64,000 nucleotides of DNA from Globicephala melas (Eukaryota; Chordata; Mammalia; Artiodactyla; Delphinidae). Below, in pieces: positions 22,921 to 34,530 of this stretch (positions are counted from its first letter, which is position 1; each line of letters begins with the position of its first letter). Both the position numbers and the translations under genes were made by a program. Where the stretch lies: positions 22,731,513-22,795,512 of the forward strand of contig NC_083314.1 of assembly GCF_963455315.2 (NCBI RefSeq). Direction: 5' to 3'. The notes beneath the pieces are model-generated. The model saw nothing but the letters and a program-made list of their open reading frames with translations, had not been told where the DNA came from and did not search any database.

Positions 22921-24923
22921 GGGGTCAGGTTGGGCTTGAAAAGTGGAAAAATTGTAAAATAGCTTCCACTGACCTTGTGGGAGGGGAGACTACTTACAAA
23001 GCTGTCTGATTTCTCAGGTAGAAGGAGTGCATACTGTTTACGAACCTGTGTCGTTAGGGGTTTGAAAAGTTTGTGAAGACTTTTTTTCCCAGAGATAGTA
23101 CGTTGTGAATGCTCTAAGTGTAATCGTGTGAATTCTGTACAAGCATGCAATTACTCCACCTCCGTCTGTTTTGTTGGCATGTTGTTGGCATGCACGTGCG
23201 TTAGGACTGGGGACATTTACGACCAGTCTCCTCCCCGCCCCCGGTGGCCTTTAGATAACCTAGACTGGCAGGCTTCCTCTGTCTTCCCCAGACCAGAGTC
23301 CACAGCTCCTGCAGCCGCTTCCCCTGACCTGGCGTCACCCGGCCCGGCCACCCAGCACAGCTTGGCCATCATGGGGCCACAAAGCCCGCAGCCCCTGAGT
23401 GTTAGGAGTGGCGTCCCCATGCCTCCCCTCCCTTCAGCCCCAGACAGCTTCTCTACAACTCCTGTTCGGGCACCTCCCACCTTCCGCCAGGTCTGGGTGT
23501 TTTTCCACAGGAGACTCTTGGGGGCAAATCATCTGAGGAGCTGGTGTTAACTCTGGATTCCTGGACCCCAGCCCAGACCTCCTTAAGGGCTCGGATGGGG
23601 GTCCGGGGCCAGGAATCTGAATGTTAGAGCTTCTGCGCGTGCACATGAGGGTGCAGCAGAGCAGGGTTGGGTGGCAGTGCGATAGCAGTCCTGTGGGAGA
23701 AAAGCATCCCATCCTACCATTAAGGAGAACCATAACCCAGCCCTTTCCAGAGGGTTCCTCAGCTTCCTGATTGCCTGTGATGAGAGGGAATAAAGTGACC
23801 AGAAAAAAAAGGGAAAAGAATTTTTTCCCTGAGGTCTTTTCTGGGCTTTCCCTGAACATTTGAGAGTCAGAGCAGGCAATCAGAAAGGTTTTTTTTTCTC
23901 CCTCTGGTAAAAAGCCTTTTTGTGTCTTTCCCCACAGCTTCAGTACTTCTGAATATTTTCACATTCAAGGACCGTTACATAGGACACAGGAGCCCAGGGT
24001 GCTGATTCTGAACCGTGCCTCTTTGCCCAGGTGACGCCTAACTTGTCACTCTCGTGGCCACACGGAGCACAGAGGTTCCTCCCCCGAGGCCCAGCCCGCT
24101 TTCCCACCCCCGCGTCCTGCCCCTCACATCACCCTCCACTCAGCATTCAGGCCTCTCACAGAACACCCCCTGGAGGGTCATCTAGTGGCTCATTCTTCAT
24201 CTCTCTTTTATCTTTGAAATGTTCTCATCTGGCAAGTCTCAGCATAAATTTCACTTCCTTTATGAAAACGCTTCCTAATGTTCTGAGCACCCCCATCTCT
24301 CCCTGCCCAGTTCATCACTATGTTCTCTGGATGCCCTTGGTCTCTCATGAAAACAGGGGGATGACACTCCCTGTGACATTCTGGAAAGAGATGCTGGGGT
24401 GCAGCTCTCCCAACAGAGCACGTGCTCAGCGAGGGACGGACACCCCTCTGGGTGTAATCATGTCTAACATGGTGCCCGACAGATAGTTTGTGCTCGAACT
24501 GCACTTGCTGAAAAAAGAGAGAGGCAGGGGGTGGGCAGCAGGGGAAAAAGAGAAGAGTAGATGAATGGAAATTAGACACATGAGATCTTACTCCAGATTA
24601 AGGCCACTATTGATTCAGGAAACTAATAGCCAACACATACAACGTTAAAGTTGACAAACTTGGCAGATGGACAGACAATGAGAGGCGCCTCCTGTGCTCA
24701 CCTCTAACCTCAGCTCTGCTTCCCCAAAGCAACACTAAATCTTGTATGAGCTCCCAGAACGGCTGGACCTGCACAAGCCCAGGTGTGTGACAACATCCGT
24801 GTGGTAACATGTTCTCCTGTTTTCACCTGACAACACATCCTCCGCCGCCTCCCTGCCCTTGGAGACACAGCCAGGAGTCATCAGGGCCGGAGCTGGGTCC
24901 TGTTTCTCCTGCTCTCACGTGAT
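22921..24923. other. Intergenic DNA between the ASE-like element and the DAZL retrocopy
   Basis: Mixed-composition sequence with no SINE, L1 or splice-supported exon that I recognise. Open frames of up to 151 codons overlap on opposite strands and match no family. Confidence 0.5.
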
Positions 24924-24942
24924 TCCCTTGGCCTTTTCTTTA
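24924..24942. repeat. Target-site duplication, 3' side of the DAZL retrocopy
   Basis: tcccttggccttttcttta, matching 29502-29520 at 18 of 19 bases. It abuts the poly(T) (poly(A) on the minus strand) that ends the retrocopy, as L1-mediated retroposition leaves it. Confidence 0.88.
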
Positions 24943-25065
24943 TTTTTTTTTCAGTGTGGCAAGATTTGCTTTTATAAACTAACTTGGCCAGATTAAGAGA
25001 CTGAACAATACTTACACTTCTGAACTTCAAGGATCTATATCTTGTCACATACTCCCCACCCAAAT

Positions 25066-25194
25066 CCCCACCATCTTTTAAGATAATATGACATGAATAA
25101 GTAGGTCAAAATGCTTTTGAAAAAAATTTTTTTTCTTAATTTCTATTTATTCATTTATGCAAAGACAGTATCAACATAGGTAGTAGGAACACAC
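25066..25194. repeat. Long direct repeat, left copy, flanking a SINE
   Basis: About 129 bases inside the DAZL retrocopy 3' UTR that recur at 25404-25530 with roughly five substitutions and small A/T-run length changes. The two copies lie immediately on either side of the SINE at 25195-25403. Confidence 0.85.
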
Positions 25195-25403
25195 TTTTTT
25201 TTTTTTTTTTTGCGGTACGCGGGCCTCTCACTGTTGTGGCGTCTCCCGTTGCGGAGCACAGGCTCCGGACGCGCCGGCTCAGCGGCCATGGCCCACGGGC
25301 CCAGCCGCTCCGCAGCATGTGGGATCTTCCCGGACCGCGGCACGAACCCATGTCCCCTGCATCGGCAGGCGGACTCTCAACCACTGCGCCACCAGGGAAG
25401 CCC
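25195..25403 (-). mobile_element. CHR-2-type SINE inside DAZL retrocopy
   Basis: Reverse short-form copy from poly(T) to accagggaagcc. It is bounded by the 129-bp direct repeat described separately rather than by an ordinary short target-site duplication. Confidence 0.92.
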
Positions 25404-25530
25404 CCCCACCATCTTTTTAGATAATATGACATGAATAAGTAGGTCAAAACGCTTTTGAAAAAAAAATTTTTTTTATTTCTATTTATTCATTTATGCAAAG
25501 ACAGTATCGACATAGGTAATAGGAACACAC
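25404..25530. repeat. Long direct repeat, right copy, flanking a SINE
   Basis: Second copy of the 25066-25194 segment; both run from ccccaccatc to aggaacacac. It is either an unusually long target-site duplication or an older tandem duplication used as an insertion site. Confidence 0.85.
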
Positions 25531-26535
25531 TTTTAAGTTTAATTTTCCATTTTGAAAGGTTCAGAATTTTGTCTCTTCTTTCTACCTTTTTAAATACTTC
25601 GGTCCAACAAAATAGCACACAAATAAAAAGTTTATTCCCTTACTTTTCTTAAGGTCATATTGGGATAATTAGAATTGGCTCTTTAGAATTTAGGTATCAT
25701 TTATAGTAAACTTGAAATTTAATCATAGAATAATACATGTAAAATGTTATAGCACACACACACAAAAGTACAGAGAATTTTAAAAAGAACAAATTTCAGG
25801 GCACTTTCAAATTCTGAGGCATAAGAAAGCACTCTTGGGCATCCTTAAGTTAAAAGACTCTTCCCTTCAGATTCAGAATGAAGATTGTTAGGAATTGTAA
25901 GACAATGGGCACTGATGATATGGCCGATGGAAGATTCATTAGGCTAGGGAAAAATGGAGTTTCCATGTTTTAGTGAAGGGGCTGGCCAATGAAAGAAAAC
26001 CCAGGAAGCCACTTTAAACTCATGTCCATGGCAGGTCAAATGATGCTGATACAAGTGTTTCCCTTAGAAAGGTATTATCCCATTGCTACCTTTCCAAGGC
26101 TTAGTCCTCAAATTGTTTATACTGATACTTCTCTTCTTCACATCACCTGTTCTAGGAGCAAACCTCCTGGAAGAATGGTGCTACAGACAGGAAAAGCAAG
26201 ACTGTGGGTATAGCAAAGGGGCTCTGGATCTCTAGTTATTTGTCACGGTTTACACTGTCTAACGAGGAATCTAGCTGATCTAAAAATGGACTGTTAACTC
26301 TAAATCTAGTATATTTTGGGGATATGCTTATTGCTAAACAACTTTTTTGGTTTAGAAATGCCAAAACTTCCTTGACTCTCCTGGACATATTTTACTTTAA
26401 AAAAGGAAATATAATAGGCTAAAAAACAAAAACTATCTGTTCTTTAACAAATAACTAATATTTTAATGTTTTTATAGAAACAATTCCTTTCAGGTGCTCT
26501 GAGTAACGTTTAAGTGACATTAAAAAAAGTTTCAG

Positions 26536-26841
26536 GGCTTGCCTGGTGACACAGTGGTTAAGAATCCACTTACCAATGTAGGAGAAACGGGTTCGAGCCC
26601 TGGTCCGGGAAGATCCCACCTGCCGCGGAGCAGCTAAGCCCGTGAGCCACAACTACTGAGGCTGTGAGCCACAGCTACTGAAGTCTGTGTGCCTAGAGCC
26701 CGTGTTCCGCAACAAGAAGCCACCACAATGAGAAACCCGTGCACTGCAACAAAGAGTAGCCTCTACTAACCTCAACTAGAGAAAGCCCGTGCACAGCAAC
26801 GAAGACCCAACACAGCCAAAAGTAAATAAATTTAAAATAAC
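26536..26841 (+). mobile_element. CHR-1-like SINE inside DAZL retrocopy
   Basis: Forward long-form copy, more diverged than the short forms. Target-site duplication aaaaaaagtttcag is visible before 26536 and again at about 26842-26856. Confidence 0.9.
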
Positions 26842-27235
26842 AAAAAAAAGTTTCAGCCTTCTTTAATACCAATATTTTGCACAATTTAAGATATAGCCAT
26901 TGAGTTTAACATTTCAAGGGAAAAAAAGTAAAGAGAAAAAGGAGAATGGTAACTTATCAAGAAGCTTATGTACTTAATAAAGTTTAGTTTGTTTTGGAGT
27001 CTTTACAAAAAATTAGGCCCAGAATTTAATCATCCTAATTACCATCCCAATCGGATATCTCTATGTGTGGATTCTAGATAAGATAAAATATTTTGAACTA
27101 ATAAATGTAAGACCCACTGATTGGACTGTTTGTTTGGAATCTGTTTTACTGGGTTTAGGTAAGGAAAACTTCAATAAAGCTAACTATATACTGAGTTCCA
27201 CTGATTAAAAATGCAGTTTTAAAAACTCTGCTTTT

Positions 27236-27550
27236 GGACTTCCCTGGTGGTGCAGTGGTTGAGAATCTGCCTGCTAATGCAGGGGACACGGGTTCGAGCC
27301 CTGGTCTGGGAGGATCCCACTTGCCGCGGAGCAACTGGGCCCGTGAGCCACAACTACTGAGCCTGCGTGTCTGGAACCTGTGCTCCGCAACGGGAGAGGC
27401 CGCCATAGTGAGAGGCCCGCGTACCGCAATGAAGAGTGGCCCCCGCTTGCCGCAACTAGAGAAAGCCCTCGCACAGAAACGAAGACCCAACACAGCCAAA
27501 AATAAATTAATTAATTAATAACTCCTACCCCCAACATCTTCTTTAAAAAA
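27236..27550 (+). mobile_element. CHR-1-like SINE inside DAZL retrocopy
   Basis: Forward long-form copy with a composite A-rich tail (aattaattaataactcctac, then poly(A)). Target-site duplication aactctgctttt lies on both sides. Confidence 0.92.
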
Positions 27551-28088
27551 AAAAAAAACAACTCTGCTTTTGTGGTAAATTTCTGGACAAATCATCAAAG
27601 CACAACATCATAGAAATTGTACTCTTCACAGTTACTTGTTGCAGAAGTGAAGTGCTTGTATTTAAACTATCAAAATTCTGACCTTTCAAAACAGGTTTGC
27701 TAAAACAATTTTTTTTGCAAATCAGCATTTGCTTTTAAATTCTTAAAATGTCAATTTAAAAAAATCCTTACAGATAAATCTTAAAGTTATTCCTTTCAGT
27801 CTCAATCAGTTTTTTACTTTTAACTATATATTGAACACAGAATCAGTTTCTAAGTACATGTCTAATGAAAAACAGTTTCACTGTAAAATAAAACTAGGCA
27901 ATCTATTATAACTGGTATAGAAAAGTCTGAGTGTGATTTATCAAAATTCAGAATTAAATTTCTATAATAGTTGAAACACTTTCAGTCTCTTCTTCCTATT
28001 CAAAACCTGCAACTTCCTATGAGACTAGAAAGTCAGCAGAGAAGATCAGACTTAAGCACTGCCCAACTTCTTCTAAAGTGATGAACTC

Positions 28089-28316
28089 GGGCATCCCTGG
28101 TGGTGCAGTGGTTGGGAGTCCGCCGGCCGATGCAGGGGACACGGGTTTGTGCCCTGGTCCAGGAGGATCCCGCATGCCGCGGAGCGGCTGGGCCCGTGAG
28201 CCATGGCCGCTGAGCCTGCGCGTCCAGAGCCTGTGCTCCGCAACAGGAGAGGCCACGACAGTGAGAGGCCCGCGTACCCGCAAAAAATAAATAAATAAGT
28301 AAGTAAATAAATAAAT
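28089..28316 (+). mobile_element. CHR-2-type SINE inside DAZL retrocopy coding part
   Basis: Forward short-form copy with an AAATA-rich tail. Target-site duplication aaagtgatgaactc at 28075-28088 and 28317-28330. It separates the final residues of DAZL from the rest. Confidence 0.95.
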
Positions 28317-28790
28317 AAAGTGATGAACTCTTAACCTTGAAGTAGTCATCTTGAATAACAAGGGAGTTTCTCAGTCTGTTCTCTGGATTAAATAGACACG
28401 ATTCCACCGTCTGTATGCTTCAGCCCACAGATTTCTTTTGTGGGCCATTTCCAGAGGATGGAGTAGCTTCATGAATTGAGCATTCACTTGGCAAAACTTC
28501 AGCTCCTGGATCAACTTCATTACAGTGGTAGTTAACAGCTGTATAATCCAGAGGAATAACGTAAATCCTTTGTTCCCCAGTAGGCCACTGAGGTGGCATC
28601 TGATAACTATAAACCCACAGCTGATATCCGGTCATAACCTGAACTGGTGAATTTGGATAAGGAGGATAAGCCTGAACATACTGATTCATCGTGGTTGGAG
28701 GCTGCATGTAAGTTTCAGTGTTGGGATTACTCCAGTGTCTGGATTACACTGAAACTGTGGTAGAGGAGGAGGATTAAAAACCAAAGGACG

Positions 28791-28954
28791 GGGCTTCCCT
28801 GGTGGCGCAGTGGTTGGGAGTCCGCCTGCCGATGCAGGGGATGCGGGTTCATTCCCCGCACCGGGGGCATCCCATGTGCCGCGGAGCGGCTGGGCCCATG
28901 AGCCATGGCCACTGGGCCTGTGCCTCCGGAGCCTGTGCTCCGCAAAAAAAAACC
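28791..28954 (+). mobile_element. CHR-2-type SINE inside DAZL retrocopy coding part
   Basis: Forward short-form copy that lacks the region after ctgtgctccgc. Target-site duplication ccaaaggacg at 28781-28790 and 28955-28964. It splits the segment that follows the RRM. Confidence 0.94.
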
Positions 28955-29501
28955 CCAAAGGACGTGGCTGTACATGATAAGCACTTAAATTTTGTTTCCT
29001 GATTGAAGGGCCCAGTTTCAGCTTTTTACCATGGAAATTTATCTGTGATTCTACTGTCTTCTGCACATCCATGTCATTTATAAAATGAAACAAGTCCATA
29101 GCCTTTGGACACACCAGTTCAGTCCGTGATTATCTTCACTTCTTTTACTGAACCATACGTAGCAAAGAAACTTGTAATTTCGGTTTCATCCATCCTAACA
29201 TCAATTCCACCACCACCAAAAAAAAAAGGTATTTGGCATGATTTTGCCTTCTGGTAAAACATAGCCTTGGCTGGTCGTAGTGGATGAAGGCTGGGTGCTG
29301 GCCTCTCTGGAGGCGGTTGAGTTTGGAGTCTCAGGATTTGCAGCCTCACGATGGCGGCAGCCAGGGTTCCCGCAGAGGGGTTTAGGAGGAGCAGGGGCTG
29401 CTGTTAGGCCTGCTCGTGCCCCCCGCCCGGCTTGACAGGGCGCAGGCGGACAAGCGGGGACAGTCAGAGACGGGTGGTGAGGCCGAGGGGCACAGGCGGA
29501 C

Positions 29502-29520
29502 TCCCTTGGCCTTTTCCTTA
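29502..29520. repeat. Target-site duplication, 5' side of the DAZL retrocopy
   Basis: tcccttggccttttcctta, one mismatch from the copy at 24924-24942. It fixes the 5' end of the retrocopied mRNA at 29501, so the copy is not 5'-truncated by much, if at all. Confidence 0.88.
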
Positions 29521-30180
29521 GGATCACCTGTTCTAGATGGAAACTTCTTTAAGGCCTGGATCAGATCATATTTTCTAGACTGTCAGTACTAAGTTCATCC
29601 TAGTGGAGCCAGAGTTCTAACCAGTCCGGGGGAGAGTGTGAATGGAGGGCGGTGGTATTGACATTTGACATCATTAATTGATATTTGCTATGGTAATCAT
29701 TATTATGGTACTGATATCATTATCTTATTCTCTACCTGATTCTCTACCTCTCATACCTGATAAATCAGGGAGGAAGCATTTGCACATTCTGACGGGTAAT
29801 TGGAAAGGTGGCCTGAGTAAACAAAATACATAATAACGAGTGTGGAGTCATTTGGGAATCCCTAGGATTAGCTCTGTCCTGCTGAGCCAGATCCTTTTCC
29901 CAGATACTTCAGCATTTTGTTAATAGCTCAGCACTGCAACTATCATGGAAAGGAAACGAGCTTTTGCCATCCACTCTGGTGAGAAGCTACTGGCGTGTTT
30001 TACCCGCTTCCTGCATGTTCATTAGGGAATGTGACACTCCAGCCACCAAGCAGCCCCGACACCTCCTGGAAACACTTTTTGCTTCCTCTGCAATGCAGCT
30101 CTAAGCTGTCCTTTGAGCATTTGGCCTGCTCTTGGAGCTCTGAGAGTTTCCTGGTGGGAGCTGATGAGTTTTCTGAAGAG

Positions 30181-30217
<37 letters not shown>

Positions 30218-30825
30218 CAAGGACGTATCTATGGTACTAAATCAAATAGCAAAGAAAGATTTATAATGAAAAGTAATAGTCTCCCACTCCATCCTTCCCC
30301 ACTCTTCAAACGTCACTTCTGACAGTTTACCTCCCAAACCATAAACAGTATGCTTGATTTCTTACCTTAGACGTATCTGTTGACTCCCTGCTACGAAAAA
30401 CAAGGGTTTAGCTCTTTTCCCCCCTCATTCTGGATTCCATCCTCCTCTCAAATTTTTAATAAACGCATTGGTAATTTTAGTTATTTTCATCACTTTTGCA
30501 AATTTAAACAATATACGAAAACCTCTATTTCTCGCTCCCTGAGCTGCAGACAGTGTCTTATTTTTGCATCATGTAAAACTAGACTATGAAGCGACCGTGT
30601 CTTGCACCTCCTCACCCAGCCTGGTCTCCCAACCCTGTACTAGCTACACCTTGGGATTTGCGATGTCAAGATGGGTAACCGTAACATTCTGTTTAGTCCT
30701 TTGTTTATAAGTTTATTTTAAATGATGAAAACAAGTAAGTGACATTTATGTGACCATTATTATGTAAATATTCTTTATTGTAGAGCCAAAAAAAAAAAAA
30801 AGCTATGGGTCCAAAATAAACCCTG
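29521..30825. other. Intergenic DNA with a (GT)n microsatellite
   Basis: A GT dinucleotide run of about 35 bases is at 30182-30216. No gene or clear repeat otherwise; A/T-rich toward the right. Confidence 0.55.
30182..30216 (+). repeat. (GT)n microsatellite
   Basis: Uninterrupted GT units, about 17 copies. Confidence 0.95.
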
Positions 30826-31210
30826 GGCCACTCATTCTAAGCGAAGTAAGTTAGAAAGAGAAGGACAAATACCATATGATATCACTTATATGTGGAATCT
30901 AAAATATGACACAAATGAACTTATCTATGAAACAGACTCACAGACATAGAGAACAGACTTGTGGTTGCCAAGGGGGAGGGGGTGTGGGAGAGGGTTGGAC
31001 TGGGAGTTTAAGATTAGCAGATGCAAACTATTATATATAGAATGGATAAACAACAAGTTCCTACTGTATAGCACAGGAAACTATATTCAATATCCTGTGA
31101 TAAACCATAATAGAAAAGGATATATATATATGTATATGTATAACTGAATCACTTTGCTGTACACCTGAAACTACCGCAATATTGGAAATCAACTATATAT
31201 TCAATTAAAA
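30826..31210 (+). mobile_element. 5'-truncated L1, 3' end
   Basis: Cetartiodactyl L1 3' region: accatatgatatcacttata, gacttgtggttgccaagggg, actgtatagcacaggaaact, aatcactttgctgtacacct. Two closely similar copies lie downstream at 33765 and 34985. Confidence 0.88.
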
Positions 31211-31214
31211 ATCA

Positions 31215-33760
31215 TTCTGAGAATACTAATTATAATTTTTGAGCATTTTATGTTCCCAAATAATATTTGTTTGCTCTAGAGTCAGTCCTTCAAAGGGGAC
31301 CAACCTAAGGTATCACCTATTACTTTGGAGAAAGTAGGGCTGTGGGTCTTCACTACCAAAATTTGTTCTTTGGCAAAGACCTGAGGCCATGTCTCCTCAT
31401 TGTGAATTTAGGTCAGCGTGCTTCTTGTACAAGGATGCATGCATTTCAGCCTCATCTTCAGTGAGAGGCTGACCAGCGCTCTGTGAGCAAAAGAGACATC
31501 CCTGGACATCACCCAAGTCCCTTGTCCAAGGGCAGCTTCTAGGCTCCCCCAGGGGCACTAACCACAGAACTGTGCAGCCCCTTGACTCTTTCCTGAGGAA
31601 GATTTCTCTAAGAAAAGGGTTCCCCTCCCCAACTTTCCCCAGAGCCTGGAGAAGCCTCTGAGATGGACAAACTGAAGGACTGGGATGTAGGAGCCCAACA
31701 CTTTGCCCAAAATCCTGCAGAAGGAAAGCAACCGGTGTGCCCCACAGAAGCCTGAAGAGGCAGTGAGATTGCGAATGGGACTCGGGGCTGAAGCTGACAT
31801 GCTGTTTGCAAAAGAGCACAGCACAGCCCTTGCCCCTTAACCTGCTCGCGACCACTTACAGCGGGCAGCCTCTCAGAGGAAGATGTTGCTATCGCCCTAT
31901 GTTAACACGGCCTGTTACTGGGTGTCTATAAACAGAATAATACTTTTTTTTTTTTTTTAAAGCCTTCAGAGTCCTTGCAAGAAGGAAGGCTCCAGCTGGA
32001 GTGGATGGGATGACCTCTGCCAGGCAGTCTGGCTACAGGACCCTAAGGCCAAAGCCCTAAGGCGGGTCTCTCAGTCCTGAGCACTTGTTTGCCTCGTCCT
32101 GGAATGAGAAGCCATCTCCCTCTGAGGGAGGCCAGAGGAGGGAGGTTGAGAGAGGCTGAGCCCTTGCCACCCCTTTGGGCCTATCTAGGAGAATGCTAGG
32201 AAGGAGAAAATGGGGAAGGGTGGAGGGAGGAGTTTCACAAAGGATGCAGCAGAGATGGGCCCTTGCTTCTGTGGTACCCTATTCCTTCCTCTGCCTTCAC
32301 CACATCACTGTGGCCGCTTCTTAATTTGTTAACAGTGGGAGGGAAGTTTAGAACTTCCTGGAATCCAGCCTCAGCCGATGTGAAACGTGTCCAGCCAGAC
32401 CCCAGAGGTCTTGGCAAATCAGCTTCCTGCCTCCCAGAGGCTGAAGCCGTCAAGAGGACAGAGCCCCCTTCAGGAAAAGCATTTATGAGTAGGGCAGGAA
32501 GGTCAACCCTGGAACCCCTAATGGTGCCACCTTTGCTACGAAGGAGCAAGACAGAGCAGACCCTGTGGCTCCGAGGTCCCCGTCCAAAGGCTCAGCGCCC
32601 ATCGTACATCTACCTGGGTCTCCTTGCCATCACATACACTCCATTTCTACCCTCACAACCATGGGGGCCTTTGGGAAGGAAAACTGAGGCCAAAACACAC
32701 AAACTAATATCACCCAAGGCCATGAGCCTGAATGTCAGGGACACCACTGGGATTTGAACGCAGGCCCCCTGACCAGGGTAGGCCGTGCCCGCAGCACCTT
32801 GATCTCGTGGGTAAACAATCTCTTCATCTCAGTAGGTGGGCCACTTCTGGTCAGCCAGCTCATCCCATCTGCAGTTCGCTCATTCAATCAGCATTCACTG
32901 AGCACCTATCAATCACCAGACACCTCAGGGCTGGGGAGACAAAGACAGGGTCCCAGCAGTAGGAAGTCCACCCTTAGTAAACAGACAGCTGCACGGGGTG
33001 ATAAGTGTGGCTGGGCTGACGTGAGGCAAATGTGGATTCTCCCTAGCTTCCCAGTGAGCTGTCGATGTCAGATTTCCCTTCCTCTGGGGTTTGGGACACT
33101 TCCACGCTGACTGGCAGAGGTAGCCCTGCCACCCACTGAGCTTTGGGGTTGGAAAAGGCCCTGGCACAGTGACTCACGGCTGTGATTCCTTATGACCTGT
33201 CTGTGCCACAGCCTTGACTACAAAGCAAGTGTCATTCTTGACACCCCAAGGACACTGGCCAGGCTGCCTGTAGGCCCGTTAATGTGACCAGGCTTGGCAA
33301 CAGTGTCCATGAACTGGTGCTCAAGGCACCTGAAGAAATAAGACAGGGCCTAAAAGAAAGAAGGGTGATGAGTCAGGGAATGTGTGGCTGAGGCCCAAAT
33401 CAGAGGTGCTGGCTTCTTCGTGCAGCAGGAACCCTTCCCTTCTTCTGAGTGGCCCCAGCGCCTGCTCCCAGACTGAGCCCAGCTCTACCTTGTCACAAGT
33501 CAGGTGGCCTGGAGCTGCGCTCTGTGCCTTAGTTTCCACATCTACTGAATAAGGAGGATGACAGTAGAGCCTCCATTGTAGGGTTATTTGAATTAGTATT
33601 TGTTAAGCACTTAAACAGTTCCCAGGACATGGAAAACACTATGGAAGGGCTTTTTAAAAAAAATAAAAGAAGGGATCCAAGAGGCAGTGGCCCCGTTACC
33701 TTCACCCAGGATCCCCTCCATGGAGCATGGAGAAGTCAAAAGAGGACAGGCTTACTCAAC
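31215..33760. other. Intergenic DNA, mostly unique, MIR fragments
   Basis: A minus-strand MIR-like fragment at about 32640-32765 (aaggaaaactgaggccaaaa, gggatttgaacgcaggcccc) and a forward one at 33535-33640. No CHR SINE here. Open frames of 150-164 codons overlap on both strands with no recognisable product. Confidence 0.5.
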
Positions 33761-33764
33761 AGGA

Positions 33765-34530
33765 AGGTAGCACTGTTGGTGGAATGTAAATTGGTGCAGC
33801 CACTGTAGAAAACAGTATAGAGTTTCCTCAAAAAACAAAAATAGAGCTACCGTATGGTCCTGAAATCCCACTCCTGGGTATATATCCAGAGAAAACTATA
33901 ATTCGAAAAGATACATGCACCCCAATATTCATAGCAGCACTATTCACAATAGCCAAGACATGGAAGCAACCTAACTGTCCATCAACAGATGAATGGATAA
34001 AGAAGATGTGGTGTGTATATATATATATATATACTGTGTATATGTATATATAATATTCCATTGTGTATATATATATACAATGGAATATTACCCAGCCATA
34101 AAAAAGAATGAAATAATGCCATTTGCAGCAACATGGAAAGACCTAGAGATTATCATACTAAGTGAAGGAAGTCAGAGAAAGATAAATACCATATGATATC
34201 ACTTACATGTGGAATCTAAAAAATGATACAAATGAACTTATTTACAAAACAGAAACAGACTCACAGACATAGAAAATAAACTTATGGTTACCAAAGGGGA
34301 AAGGTGGGAGGATAAATTAGGAGTTTGTAATTAGCAGATACAAACTACTATATACAAAATAGATAAACAAAAAGGACCTACTGAATAGCACAGGGAACTA
34401 TATTCAATATCTTGTAATAAACTATAATGGAGAAGAATCTGAAAAAGAATATATATCTGAATCACTTTGCTGTATACCTGAAACTAACACAGCATTGTAA
34501 ATCAACTAACTTCAATAAACAAAAACAAAA
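33765..34530 (+). mobile_element. 5'-truncated L1 with end of ORF2 and 3' UTR
   Basis: Encodes the degenerate tail of ORF2 (MEYYPAIKKNEIMPFAATWK near 34070-34130) followed by the L1 3' UTR. A TA-rich microsatellite and an inverted duplication sit at about 34015-34090. Confidence 0.9.

Larger units (their letters stand above)
24943..29501 (-). pseudogene. DAZL: Processed DAZL pseudogene, full-length retrocopy
   Basis: Intronless minus-strand copy of the germ-cell RNA-binding protein DAZL. In order: a 5' UTR (29501 to about 29352), the start of the open frame with a lost ATG (SQGYVLPEGKIMPNT near 29230), the RNA-recognition motif (IDVRMDETEITSFFATYGSV near 29200, HGKKLKLGPSIRKQNL near 29015), the DAZ repeat region (YVQAYPPYPNSPVQV, 28680-28630), and the C-terminus FRRSWAVLKS near 28060. 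About 3 kb of 3' UTR and inserts then lead to a nine-base poly(A) tail at 24951-24943. A 19-bp target-site duplication flanks it. Lesions: no start codon, an indel in the first strand of the RRM, a stop in place of Arg after KIITD, a frameshift at the FFND region and a stop after the QKKSV segment. Five later SINEs interrupt it. It cannot encode DAZL. Confidence 0.93.

Noticed and set aside
28420..28707. 95-codon open DAZL segment as a live gene
   Set aside because: The start codon is lost, the RRM carries a stop and frameshifts upstream, and SINEs interrupt the copy. It is a remnant of a pseudogene.
33027..33040. Further single TGTGGATT FoxH1-type core (also one near 27066)
   Set aside because: Isolated single matches at the frequency expected by chance, far from LEFTY and without a partner site.
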